Shown one piece after another: positions 1 through 12,400 of a stretch of DNA of 64,000 nucleotides. The stretch is from the NCBI GenBank assembly GCA_024362935.1, contig JANCRA010000116.1, positions 680,501 through 744,500 on the forward strand, written 5' to 3'. The notes below the pieces were generated by a model. It ran no database searches, had not been told where the DNA came from, and saw only the letters and a list, made by a program, of their open reading frames with translations. The DNA is from Setophaga petechia. Taxonomy: Eukaryota > Chordata > Aves > Passeriformes > Parulidae. The position numbers were made by a program, and so were the translations under genes. The number at the start of each line of letters is the position of its first letter. The first letter of the stretch is position 1.

Positions 1-845
1 ACCTAAAAGCTTTTCCACAGCTTTGACCTGAGCCACCAGCCTGGCCCACGAGGTTGTTCAGTGTAAGGAAGCAAAATGCAATCAGAGAAGTCAGCTGTGT
101 ATAATTAAAACGAGTAATGATGTCCTGATGAATGGCCAGGAAACTGAAGCACTGGGAGGAGCAGGGCAGAGACAAAGCCTGTCCCTGTGAGGATGGACTG
201 GGCCTTTCTGCAGCAAGCCAGCCTCAGTCACCAAACAATTCCTGGAATGCTCCCCAAAGGCTCTCAGCTGCCCCAATCCCTGGACACTGGAGGGAGAATC
301 CCATCCCAGCCAGGCATCCCCAGCATTCCCAATCCTCCAGGAGCCTCTCCTCCCAGCTCCCACTCTCAATCCCCCCTGCTCCAGTTCAAGCTCACAATTT
401 CCTGTTCTCAATTGCAAACTGCACCTAAAGCCCACTCAGATGTTCCTAAACACCCCAAAGGGGTTCTGTGATTTCCTTCCCTGCAGTTTGTGCTGCTTAA
501 GATCCATTCCTGGTTTTTGGGAGAGAAAACCCAGCCACAGCTCATCCAAGTCTCTCCTCAGGGACAAAGTCCTTGGCAAGGCAGCTCTGAGCAAAGCTCA
601 GCTCTGGCTGAGCCTGAGATTAAACTGTGAGCACTGGAGTGGATTTAAACAAAGCCATGGAGTGGAACTCTCTGGGAGAGGAGCAGGGCAGGGATGAGTG
701 CAGGGAGCTGTCAGGAAGCTGCAGTGTTTAGGGGCACTGCTGGTGATTATCACTGGGTTGGATGGACAAGGAGCTGGACTCCAGCTGGGTCTGACATCCC
801 TGCCTCGAAATCAGAGCATCAGGCCCTGCCTGCCTCCTTCCCAGC
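1..845. other. RAB11FIP5 intron 3, unique-looking sequence
   Basis: Intronic DNA downstream of exon 3 on the gene strand. No exon with a Rab11-binding coiled coil, no RNA gene and no clear mobile element is seen. The open frames here lack codon structure and splice sites. Confidence 0.6.
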
Positions 846-852
846 ACTGCCA

Positions 853-1227
853 AGGGGGAAAACCTGCTGGCTTCTCATCCATTTCCCATGGAAAAGGGGA
901 AAACCTGCTGGCTTCTCATCCATTTCCCATGGAAAAGGGGAAAACCTGCTGGCTCCTCACCCATTTCCCAAGGAAAAGGGGAAAACCTGCTGGCTTCTCA
1001 TCCATTTCTCATGGAAAAGGGGAAAACCTGCTGGCTTCTCACCTTTCCTACCAAGGAAAAGGGGAAAACCTGCTGGCTTCTCATCCATTTCCCAAGGAAA
1101 AGGGGAAAACCTGCTGGCTTCTCACCCATTTCCCATGGAAAAGGGGAAAACCTGCTGGCTTCTCATCCATTTCCCATGGAAAAGGGGAAAACCTGCTGGC
1201 TCCTCACCCATTTCCCATGGAAAAGGC
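853..1227. repeat. 41-bp minisatellite, about 9 copies
   Basis: The phrase aacctgctggctt recurs at about 861, 902, 943, 984, 1025, 1067, 1108, 1149 and 1190, a 41-bp period with few substitutions. It lies in RAB11FIP5 intron 3. The open frames across it are repeat artefacts. Confidence 0.95.
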
Positions 1228-1546
1228 CCCAGAGAGAGATGCCAAGGGCAGCTCCATCCCATCCCATCCCAGTTTCCCTGGCTGTCTCAGGCACCTTTGG
1301 AAGCACTGCCTGGATACAGCAGGATTTTTAAGCCTTGATTTTTTACTCTAGACCTTAACCAGCAGGTTTCTTATCCCAAAATTAGAAAGAAAAATTAAAA
1401 GAACGATCTTGAGTGGGAATGCTCTGTCCTTCCTCAAGGACAGGGTGCAGAGACCAGAGTCCTTCAGGCTCATGCACAAACCCTGCCCTGGGATGTGACA
1501 CCAAAGCAGTGCCAGGGCTTTGAGTCTCCTGGGAATCCCAGAATCA

Positions 1547-1672
1547 CAGCACGGTGAGGGTGGGAAGGGACCTTACACCCATCCCATTCCAGCCCTGCCA
1601 TGGACAGGGACCTTCCACCAGCCCAGGGTGCTCCAAGCCCCATCCCTGGGCACTGCCAGGGACAGGGAATGC
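1547..1672 (-). mobile_element. CR1-type LINE 3' end fragment, antisense
   Basis: On the plus strand it reads cagaatcacagcacggtgag followed by gggaagggacctta and ccttccaccagcccagg. This is the reverse complement of the 3' end typical of avian CR1 elements. It is truncated. Confidence 0.7.
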
Positions 1673-2782
1673 CAGGGGTGCAGCACCCCAGACCTCACAC
1701 CTGTGTCACATCCTGCCTGCTCCTTCCCAGGGCTGCACTTTGTGGGACTGAGCTCCAGTGGGATGGGACATTGCTGATGTTCCTGCCCTAGGGGAGCAGC
1801 TCCTGCCTGTCCCAGTGTCCCCAGCTCAGCCTGTGCAGCCTCAAGGCCACCACGAGCACGGGAAAGGAGGAATTTTGGGGTTGGTGTTGGAGCCAGGCTG
1901 AGGGATGTGCTCACCTCCTCACACAGGAGCCAGGTTCTGTGGAATAAACCAGGAGTGCCCTTTTCATTAAAGGAGGCTCAGACTGAACCAAAATCCTTCT
2001 GCTTAATAAATGAGGTTAAAGTCAGCCCAGATTAGAAAATCCCTCTAACAAACAAGCCTGCAGACTGAAGCAGCTCAGCTCTGAGTGCTGCTTGTTTTCT
2101 CTGGCTGATTTTAACCCCATTTCCTGCCTCTCACTGACACCACCCTCGACCTCTGGACTGCCAGCTCAGCTCCACGGGGGACACGGGTGATGAATTCCTC
2201 ACAGGAACAGCACAAACACCACAAACCCCCAGGACTGGGAGGGATGAATCAGCACACAAAGCAAGAACAGTTAGAGATTCATGGGTGGGATGGGGAGAGG
2301 AAAGAGCAGGGTTGGGATTAGTTACTTTGGGAATCCTCATGGTATCTCATGTAACCAAAGTGCTGCACCCTGGCCAGACCCTGTAGAGGGTGTGGGGTTC
2401 ATAACAGGAATGTGATTACAAATCCCAGTATCCCACATCCCAGCCTGACTGCCAGGAAAGCTTTTTTAGCTCATTAAAGGATAATGAATCTGTATTTGAG
2501 GCCACAGAACCACTTGGTGTGACCACAGTGAGCCTCCTCTCTCCATGGAGGGGATCCCTCCCTTCTCTGAGAGTAAAACACATCCTGTGTCCAGCAGAGG
2601 TGGTTTCTGGCAGAAACCAGGAGAGGATCCAGGAAAATCCCTTCCCTTTGAGACATTTAAGAGCAAGGAAGCATTTCCCTGCTCTGCCCTTGCCTGAGCG
2701 CTCCCAGGAGCATCCAGGAGCCGCTGGAGACAGAATTGGGGCAGGAATCACCAGCCTGGACCTCCACACCCCTGGCACTGAC
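1673..2782. other. RAB11FIP5 intron 3, no feature recognised
   Basis: Mixed-composition intron between a CR1 fragment and the exon 3 donor. No gene, RNA or repeat could be identified by reading. Confidence 0.5.
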
Positions 2783-3437
2783 CTGGGTTTCTGAGGGGAC
2801 TCTTTGGGCTCCTTGGAGCCAAACCAGCCGCTGCTCTTACTCCTCTCATCCCCCGCGGCCGAGGCGTGGACGGGGGTCCCTCTGTCCCCCTGGCCTTTGC
2901 CCCCGTGGTGGAAGAAGCCTCCCTTGGCTTTCTTGTCCTCCTTCCTGCCGTCCTCGGGTGCTGGCTCGGCGGGGAAGCCCGGAGGAGCCGCAGCCTGGCC
3001 GGGTTTGCCCTCCAGGCGGGCGCTCTCCTCCATCCTGGCCCTGCCCAGGTGGTTGCTGAGGGTCACGGCCTTGGTGGACACCTTGAGCTCTTCCTGCAGG
3101 GCCAGGCTGGGAGGGGACGGGATGAACCTGGGCTCGTCCCTCTGCTGGGCCCTCTCCAGGCTGCCCAGGCCCCAGTGGGGCTCGGCGTGCAGCGGGGCGA
3201 AGCCCAGGGGCTCGTCGGGCCTGCGGGGCACGGGCAGGGGGGCAGAGGCGGGCGGGTTCCGGGGCGCCGCCGCCTCCTCCCCGTACACGTGGCTGCCGTT
3301 GATGCACAGGGACGAGCGGGAGCCGGGCTCCCTCCGGGCCCGGGGGCTCGGCGGGGCCTCGGCGGGGCTGCACTGGGTCACGTCGTCGCTGAACGCTCGC
3401 TTGTGGCTCAGCTTGGGCGAGGCCAGCGGCTCCTTCA
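2783..3437 (-). CDS. RAB11FIP5: RAB11FIP5 exon 3
   Basis: The acceptor is CCGCAG|TG with first base 3437, and the donor is CAG|GTCAGT at 2782. It encodes residues 274-490. The stretch runs from KEPLASPKLSHKRAFSDD through SRSSLCINGSHVYGEE to SGWFGSKEPKESPQKP. It is Pro/Ser/Ala-rich and probably disordered. Base composition is strongly GC-rich, unlike the AT-only array that begins about 50 bp upstream in the transcript direction. Confidence 0.93.
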
Positions 3438-6400
3438 CTGCGGGGGCAAACACACAACAGAACAGAGGGTGAAAAACGCCATCACTTGGGTTTAAAAGTT
3501 TAATAGTAATAAAATGGTAATAAAACTAGTAATAATAGTAATAATAATTATTTAATAATAGTAACTATTATTTTATTAATAGTTAATAGTTAATAATATA
3601 ATTATATTAATAGTAACTATTATTATATTAAACTAGTAATAATAGTAATAATAATAACAACTTTTTACTAAAAATTATAAAAAATAAAAATATTAATACA
3701 AATAATTATTTAAAAATAATTATAAATTATATGCAAATAATCATATATATTATATATGTAATTCTATATAATATATATGTTATATATAATTATATACAAA
3801 TAATTACAAAAATATTTTAAATAGTAATACAAATAATATTAATAATAAAAGATTTTTACTAAAAAATATAAAAAATTAAAATATTAATACAAATAATTAT
3901 TTAAAAATAATTATAAATTATATGCAAATAATCATATATATTATATATGTAATTCTATATAATATATATGTTATATATAATTATATACAAATAATTACAA
4001 AAATATTTTAAATAGTAATACAAATAATATTAATAATAATAAAAGATTTTTACTAAAAATTATAAAAAATAAAAATAGTTATATAAATAATTATTTTAAA
4101 ATAATTATAAAAATTATATACAAATAATTATATATATATAATTCCATATAATATATATGTTATATATAATTATATAAAACTTATTATTTAAAACAGTAAT
4201 AAAATAATAGTAATAATAAAATATTACTAAGTATTAAAAAATAAAATACTAATACAAATAGTTATTAGAAAGAATTATAAAAAATAAAATAATTGTATAC
4301 AAATAATTATATATATAATGATATAAAATATATATTATATAATTCTATACAAATAATTATAAAAAATATAAAAATAGTAATACAGATAATAGTAATAATA
4401 ATAACAATTTCTTACTAAAAATTATAAAAAGTAAAAGTAGTAATAAAAATAATTATTAAAAATAATTAGAAAAATAAAATAATTATATACAAATAATTAT
4501 ATAGAACATATATATAATTCTGTATAATATAATTAGACACAAATAATTACAAAATTATTAAAAATAGTAATACAAATAATAGTAATAATTATAAAGAATT
4601 TTTACTAAGAATTATAAAAAATAAAATAGTAATAAAAATAATCATAATAATAATTAAAAATTTACTAAAAATTATAAAAAATTAGTGATACAAATAATTA
4701 TTTTAAAATAACTATAAAAATAAAAATTTATATACGAATAATTATATATAATATATATAATTTTACATAATCTATATTATATATAATTATATGGAAATAA
4801 TTATTAAAATTATTAAAAATAGTAATACAAATAGTAGCAATAATAAAATTTTTTACTAAAAATTATAAAAAAATAAAAATAGTGATACAAATAATTATTT
4901 AAAATAATTATAAAAATAAAACATTTATATACAAATAATTACATATATTATGTATATAATTATATATAATCTATATTATATAGAATTATATAAAATAATT
5001 ATTAAAAATAGTAATAGAAATAATAGTAATAATAAAATTATTACTAAAAATATTAAATAATAAAAATACTAATACAAATAATTATTAAAAAGAATTATAA
5101 AAATAAAATAATTATATAGAAATAATTATATATATTATACATATATAATTATATAATATATATTGTATGTATTAAATATGAATAATTATAAAAATTTAAA
5201 AAATAGTAATACCAATAATAGTAATAATAATAAAAAATTTTGCTAAAAATAGTAATTATAATAGTAATATTATTAAAATTAGAGTAATAATAATTTGGAC
5301 AAATTGGATTAGGTCAATGCGAGATAACAGAGACAAAGAGTTATGGACGTCCAGGTACCTTTATCTGGGCATCATGAGCCCAAAAAAGGACACAGTTAAC
5401 AAAGGATTAACCCTTAAAAACAACAGCTCGTTGCATATTCATACACCTCATCCATGATGCATAAATTCCATTCAAACACAGGATTCTGTCTGGTCATCAT
5501 CAACCTCCTCCTTCTAATCCTAACAGCACCTTAGAAGTTCATTTCTTCTGATAAGAGGGCAATAAATTCTATTTCTCAGAAAGATTTAGATGTCCTGTGG
5601 TTGCTATCTGGTGTGAGTGTCTCATTCCTTTCTTAAAAAAATCTCACTAACATAGTTCTTATTTTAACTACAAAAGTTACCTTTTAATTACAAGACTACA
5701 TTTACCATATTATTAAAATGTTAATACAGCACTACTAATGAATACATCAAAATACATATGGTAAATATCTGCATAGAGCCATATAATATGAACTTTTCAC
5801 AAGATCATCCTTGTCTTCCACCTGGACACACCAAAGAGAGCTGGGAGCCACCCCAGCCTTCTCCCTGCCATGGGACTGTGATTAAATATAATATACATAA
5901 TAAATATAATTATATATATAATCCCTGCCATGGGATTGTGATTAAACCCTTGAAAATGCAAAGCACAGCTCACTGGTGTGTGGCCACACTGGGGACACAA
6001 AACTGTCCTCAAGCACAGCAGGGGAGGACCCCAGAGGAGGCTCTGCAAGATGACCAACCCATTGTCTGACAGGATCTGAGCTTGGTAATAAATGCAAGGA
6101 ACTCCTCAGAAGCTCCTTAAAGGGTTTGAAAGTTTCCATGAGATGTTTGAGTTTGCACTGAACAAGAGATGATGGGGCCATGGGATCCAGGGCACTGCTT
6201 GGTGTGATGAGCCAGGAGAGTGCAGTGCCTGCCTCTCCCTCCCACTGCCTCGAGGGCTGGACTTGATCATCTTAAACATCTTTTCCAACCTTAACAATTC
6301 TCTGATTCTATGACCTCGTGGCTACTGCCAATTTCTGGGGGTAAAAGTCATGGAGAACCTGAGGAGAACAACTGACAGCTGCCTGCCCCTCCCAGCTGGA

Positions 6401-9400
6401 GAATCTGCTTCCTTCACAGAATCGTGGAATGGTTTGGGCTGGAAGTGACCTCAAAGCCCACCCAGCTCCAGTCCCCTGCCATGGCAAGGGAGGCTCCCAG
6501 GAGCTGGAAGGCTCAGCCCAAGGGGGACGGAACCAGCACAGGAAGGTCACCAGCAGAAGCCACAGGGCCTCCCCGGGGACTCCCACCCAACCTGGCAATG
6601 TGCAGCCTCAGCCAACTGAACCATTTAATGATGTATTTGTTTCCAAGGGAGAATTAATTCCCTACAAGGGCCTTTTTTGTTTGTAAATGACTGCCCTGGA
6701 GTGCCAAGAGCTCAGATTGTTTTAATCACCGGAGCCGGCCCTGCTTGGGCTTTGTCTGTGAGCGGAGGAGGCTCATTAGAGGGAGAGCAGTGACCCAGGG
6801 CAGGGCCAGCAGCCAGGCCCAGCCCAGCCAGGCCCAGCCCAGCAGGGCCCTCCTGGTACAGAGTAATCCAAGGGACTCAACGGCACAGCCCTGAGGAGCC
6901 CCCAGATCCTGGGAGCTCCTGGTGCAGGATGGAAAAGCAAAATCTGGGATGTTCCTCCCGTTTTGGCAAACACCTCAATGCCAGCACACAAAAGATCTCA
7001 AGGGGTTTGGGCAGGATGTCACCTCTTAGTGACATCCTGGAGCAAAGGAGGCTCAGGGGGCCCTTGTGGCTCTGCAGAGCTCCTGCCAGGAGGGCACAGC
7101 CAGGGGGGTCGGGCTCTGCTCCAAGGAACAGGGACAGGAGCAGAGGGAACGGCCTCAGGGGAGCTCAGGGTGGGCACTGGGGACATTCCTACATGGAAGG
7201 GGCAGTGGTTGGAGTCCCCATCTCTGGGGGGATTTCAAAGCCCTGTGGCTGTGGCACTTGGGGACACAGTGAGTGGTGGCCTTGGCAGTGCTGAGGGAGC
7301 AGCTGGACTCCATGATCCTGGAGGGCTTTTCCAACCTGACCAATTCCACATTCCTGGAACTGGAATAACAATTGCCCAGTCCCTGGCTCTGTGCTGGGTA
7401 AGCAATCAGTTAACAGAGCTGCAAGGAACCCTCAGCAGCCCCTTGCAGGGAAAGGAAGGGGAGCAGGGGGGATTATCCCTGATCCTCTTACCGGAGCGCT
7501 CGCTGGACAGGCTGCCCTGCCTGCTGGGGGACCTGGGCACCTCGGGCCCGGGTGCTGCCAGGCTCAGGCTGGCAGAGGAGATGGTGCTGTCCGAGCCCAG
7601 GGACGTGCTGGACTGCGTCAGCGACGAGCGGCGCAGCTTGTTCTTCAGGAAGAAACCCTTCAGCTTGGACTTCTTGCCCCCCAACTCCAAGTCATCCTCC
7701 ATGTCCAGGGCTGCCATGCTGCTGGGGATGATGGCAGAGGCCGACTCCAGGTCGTATTTCTTCTTGCCTGTCACCTTGTCCTTGAGCTTGCCGAAGGGCG
7801 AGCGCGCCTTGTCCTTCACGGACAGGTCGAACATGCTGGCGGTCAGGCTGTGCCTGGTGAACTGCAGGCTCACCAGGATCTCACCACGCTCCTTCTCCTT
7901 CTTCCCAGCCTTGGAGTGCAGCTTGTGCCACCTGCAGCCACAGGAAACACACAAGGGAAGGGCCCTCTGTCACCTCCCAGAGCCACAAGCCAGCACAACT
8001 TGGAGGACAGAAAGCACCAGTGTGGCCATGATATTTTCTGAAAAATCCTTTCCTTAGGATTTTTTCTTCTGAGAAGCTGAGAGGCCTCAGGAACAAAATG
8101 TAAACAATGGTTATCTGCTGCTGTAGAATGCAACAAGTAAATCTTTGATTGGCCCATGTTGGTTGTTTCTAATTAATGGCCAACCACAAGCCTTTGTTAT
8201 TCATTCTTTTTCTATTCTTAGCCGGCCTTCTGATGAAATCCTTTCTTCTATTCTTTTAGTATAGTTTTAATATAATATATATCACAAAATAATAAATCAG
8301 CCTTCTGAAACATGGAGTCAACATTCTCATCTCTTCCCTCATCTTAAGACCCCTGTGAACACCATCACACACCAGGGACATCCAGCACGAGTCTCTCCAG
8401 GGAAAGGGATGGAAAACGTTGGAAATACCCAGGAGGTTTGGAGTCCCCATCCCTGCAGGTGTCCCAGGAATGCCTGGATGTGGCACTCAGTGCTTTGGGC
8501 ATTGGACTCAATGATCCAGGAGGGCTTTTCCAACCTCAGTGAGGCTGGGATTCTGACCCAAGTGTCCCAGATGGCACCTAAACCCCAAGTCAGAGACAGA
8601 AACACAGAGGTGGCATACAGGACTGACCGCTCCATGGTGCACCTGCGAGGTGGCACATGGGACCTGAGCCCTCCCTGGTGCATTTGGAAGGTGGCACACA
8701 GGACCTGAGCCCTCACTGGTACACCTGGCACATGGCAAATGGGACCTGACCCCTCCATGGTGCATTTGGGAGGTGGCACACGGGACCTGAGCCCTCCCTG
8801 GTGCACCTGGGACATGGCACACGGGACGTGAGCCCTCCCTGGTACATTTGGGAGGTGGCACACAGAACCCTGGTACATTTGGGAGGTGGCACACAGGACC
8901 TGACCCATCCCTGGTACATTTGGGAGGTGGCACACGGGACCTGAGCCCTCCCTGGTACATTTGGGAGGTGGCACACGGGACCTGAGCCCTCCCTGGTACA
9001 TTTGGGAGGTGGCACACGGGACCTGAGCCCTCCCTGGTGCACCTGCAGCCCCACGTCCATCCCTGTCCTCACCCCAAACGCTGCCCTTCCACTGAGCAGC
9101 CTGGAGAGCAGCAGCTCACGGAGCCCTCCAGGCAGCTCTGTGACTCTGCAGGCAGAGCTGGGAGCTTTGGAAGGAGTGTTTGGAAGGAGACAAAGCCACC
9201 AGCGTTTGGTGCTCGTGATTGGAATGTCCCAGAGGCGGTGACTCAGGGATCCTCTCAGCAGAGACTGACCCAGAGTGGCAAAGGAGCTCAGGAGCACCCA
9301 TTAATTCAGCTTCCTGCCAGACCTGCTGTGTCTCACTCCAACAGAGATGCTCAGGGCTGTCTGCAAGTGTCCTTGGATGGATGCTTTAAGGGTGATGCCT

Positions 9401-12400
9401 CCCAGGAGCTCTCTAGGGGCAGCAGCAGCTGCTGAGCAGCTCCAGCCCCAGCCAACACAAGCCCACCCTTGCCAGGCTGCTGATATGGGGGCAATCCCCA
9501 CACTCCCACAGCAGGGTCCAGAAGGAGCTGTTGGCCATGCCCAGCACAAAGCTGCCACTGATTCCTGAGGATTCCTGGGAATGCTTCCCACTGACCCACC
9601 CACACAAAACCCTGTCACAGACATCTTCCATGGAAAATCCTTTCCTCAGGATGTTTCCTCCTGAGAAGCTGAGAGGCCACAGAAATAAAATATAAACATT
9701 GATTATCTGCTGCTGTGGAATGCAACAGGTGGATCTGGGATTGGCCCACGTTGGTTGTTTCTAATTAATGGCCAATCACTGCCCAACTGGATCAGACAGA
9801 GAGTCTAAGCCACAAACCTTTGTTATCATTCCTTCCTATTCTATTTTTAGCCAGCCTTCTGATGAAATACTTTCTTCTATTCTTTTAATATAGTTTTAAT
9901 ATAATATATATGATAAAATAATAAATCAGCCTACTGAACCATGGAGTCAGATCCTGTCTCTCCCCTCATCCTCAGACCCCTGTGAGCACCATCACAGAAC
10001 CCCTGACACAGACTTTGCTCCAAAGCTGCCTGTGGAAATGGGGGGAACACTGGAAAAGCCTCCAAACCATTCCCTGCACGAGGCAAAACCAGCCCCAGGC
10101 TCCCTTTAGGTGCTCAGGAATGGCTGGGAGCTGGCAGGGCATGGAGCAGCCCTGGAATGGGATGGCAGAGGGGCCTGGACTGCTGCCAGAGGGGGGAACG
10201 GTGGGACTGGGGACACCAAAGCAGAGACACACCCAGAGCCACCCCCTGGCTCTCCATTTGCACATTCCAGTGGGGCAGCACCCAACACAGGCCACCAGGG
10301 AACTGCTCCTCCCCAAACATCCCTTCATCCCCACAGGATGCCCCATCTCTGCCAGTCCAGGCACCTCTTCCCAGGGGTGCAGCAGGAGGAGCAGGAACCC
10401 AGCACAGCCACGGCCCTGATCCCACCCAGACCCAAGTATTACATGAATTTCTGATTCAAATTCCCCTTAACAAGGCCCAAGGAAAGCTGCAGGCTCAGGA
10501 CAGATCCTGTTTCTCCATGCTGTGCTTCCTGGGGGCAATGAGAGGTGAAGACACTTCTGACATGCCTTAACATTTCCCAGAAAATAAAAATCCCACTGGT
10601 TCACTCACTGGAGAGTGAAGTCACTGAGAAGAAAAAAAATAGGGAAGGAAAATGGGATGGGATAATGGGATGGGATGGATGGGATGGGATAATGGGATGG
10701 GATGGGATGGGATGGGATGGGATGGGATGGGATGGGATGGGATGGATGGGATGGATGGGATGGGATGGATGGGATGGGATGGGATGGGATAATGGGATGG
10801 GATGGGATGGGATGGGATGGGATGGGATGGGATGGATGGGATGGATGGGATGGATGGGATGGGATGGATGGGATGGATGGGATGGATGGGATGGGATAAT
10901 GGGATAGGGTGGGGTGGGATGGGATGGGATAATGGGATGGGATGGATGGGATGGATGGGATGGGATGGGATGAGATGGGATGGGATGGGATGGGATGGGA
11001 TGGGATGGGATGGGATGGATGGGATGGATGGGATGGGATGGGATGGATGGGATGGATGGGACGGGATGGGATGGGATGGGATGGGATAATGGGATGGGAT
11101 GGATGGGATGGATGGGATGGGATGGGATGAGATGGGATGGGATGGGATGGGATGGGATGGGATGGGATGGGATGGGATGGGATGGGATGGGATGGATGGG
11201 ATGGGCAGATGGGATGGGATGGCATGGGGTGGGGTGGGATGGGATAATGGGATGGGATGGATGGGATGGGATGATGGGATAATGGGATAATGGGATGGGA
11301 TGGGAGCAGCAGCAGGTGCACCAGGAGAACACTTCCCAAGGGATTGGAGGGGAAAAGGCTGCCTGGAACATCCCCAGTGCATTGTGCATTTAAAGGCAGA
11401 GCTGGAAGCAGCTCAGGAGGGAAGGGCTGCAGCAGCTGGGCAGGGACAGCCTGGGGGCTGAGTCACTGCTCAGGAAAGACAAAGAGCTCCTGAAAGGGAT
11501 TTGTGTGCCTTACATCATCCCACGGAAAAAACCAGGGAGGACCTGGGGGGATGATCACAGGAAAGGCAGGAGCTGCCCTGGAGCAGCCTGGGTGTGCCCC
11601 CAGCACCCCAGCCCCGTGAGCACCCAAGGGGGTTTGGGGGCTGAGCCTGAGCTGCTCCAAAAGCAGCAGTTCAAGGCAAATCCTCTGCTCCTGCTGGGAC
11701 TCTGGAGCTATTTCTGGTTCCCAAGACCTCATCAGCAGTCGGGGCTACACCTCTGACAGGCACAGGGCTATTTTTAGGCTGAGCTCTCAGTTTGTGGCAC
11801 AGGATGAGGGTTTGGGAGGATCCAGCTGCTCCATGTCGAGTGCTTGGGTTTTTTATGAATCAGCCCCAGAGGAAACAGGAGGTGCAAACTGCTGGGATGG
11901 AGCAGGACAGCAGGAGCAGGGAGGGAGCCAGTCCCAGGCAGCAAATCACAAATTCCCACAGCACCTTTCCCCCAGGAACCCCTCCCATTGTGGACAGTTT
12001 TTTATTGAGACATAGTTGATGGGAAAAGAGACGTGAGAAAATATATTTGAGAAAACAACAGTTACTTAATTCAAAGACATAATTCTTTTGAGCAAGAAGC
12101 TGTTCAAGAAAATATGTGATAACAAGAAGTAAAAAAGAAGCCACAAACATCCTGAGAAAGGTGGGACTGACTTTTTATAGCTGACCAATAGTGAGCTCTA
12201 GTTTTGCAATATGTATGAGCCTTATTACTGTGATTATAAAAGTGTGCCTGTTAATCAATAAATCTGAGACTTGGTCATCAGCAGATGAGCAATGTCTCCC
12301 ATCTACCTCATCATCCCACAGCCTTGGGTTTCCCAAATTCCTTCAGGAGCTGCCCTGGGGGGGTGCTGGGAGGGGTTTCTGGGCTGGGGCCACCCAAGGT

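Noticed and set aside
853..1227. CRISPR-like array of regularly spaced repeats
   Set aside because: Units are contiguous 41-bp copies with no unique spacers, in a vertebrate intron. The same applies to the other arrays in the window.
2416..2782. Extension of RAB11FIP5 exon 3 to an in-frame stop at 2416
   Set aside because: A consensus CAG|GTCAGT donor lies at 2783/2782, and the sequence after it loses similarity to the family; the Rab11-binding end is expected in later exons.
5300..5790. Confident solo LTR call
   Set aside because: It has the texture of an LTR but no defined ends, target duplication or signal order, so it is kept only as a low-confidence feature.
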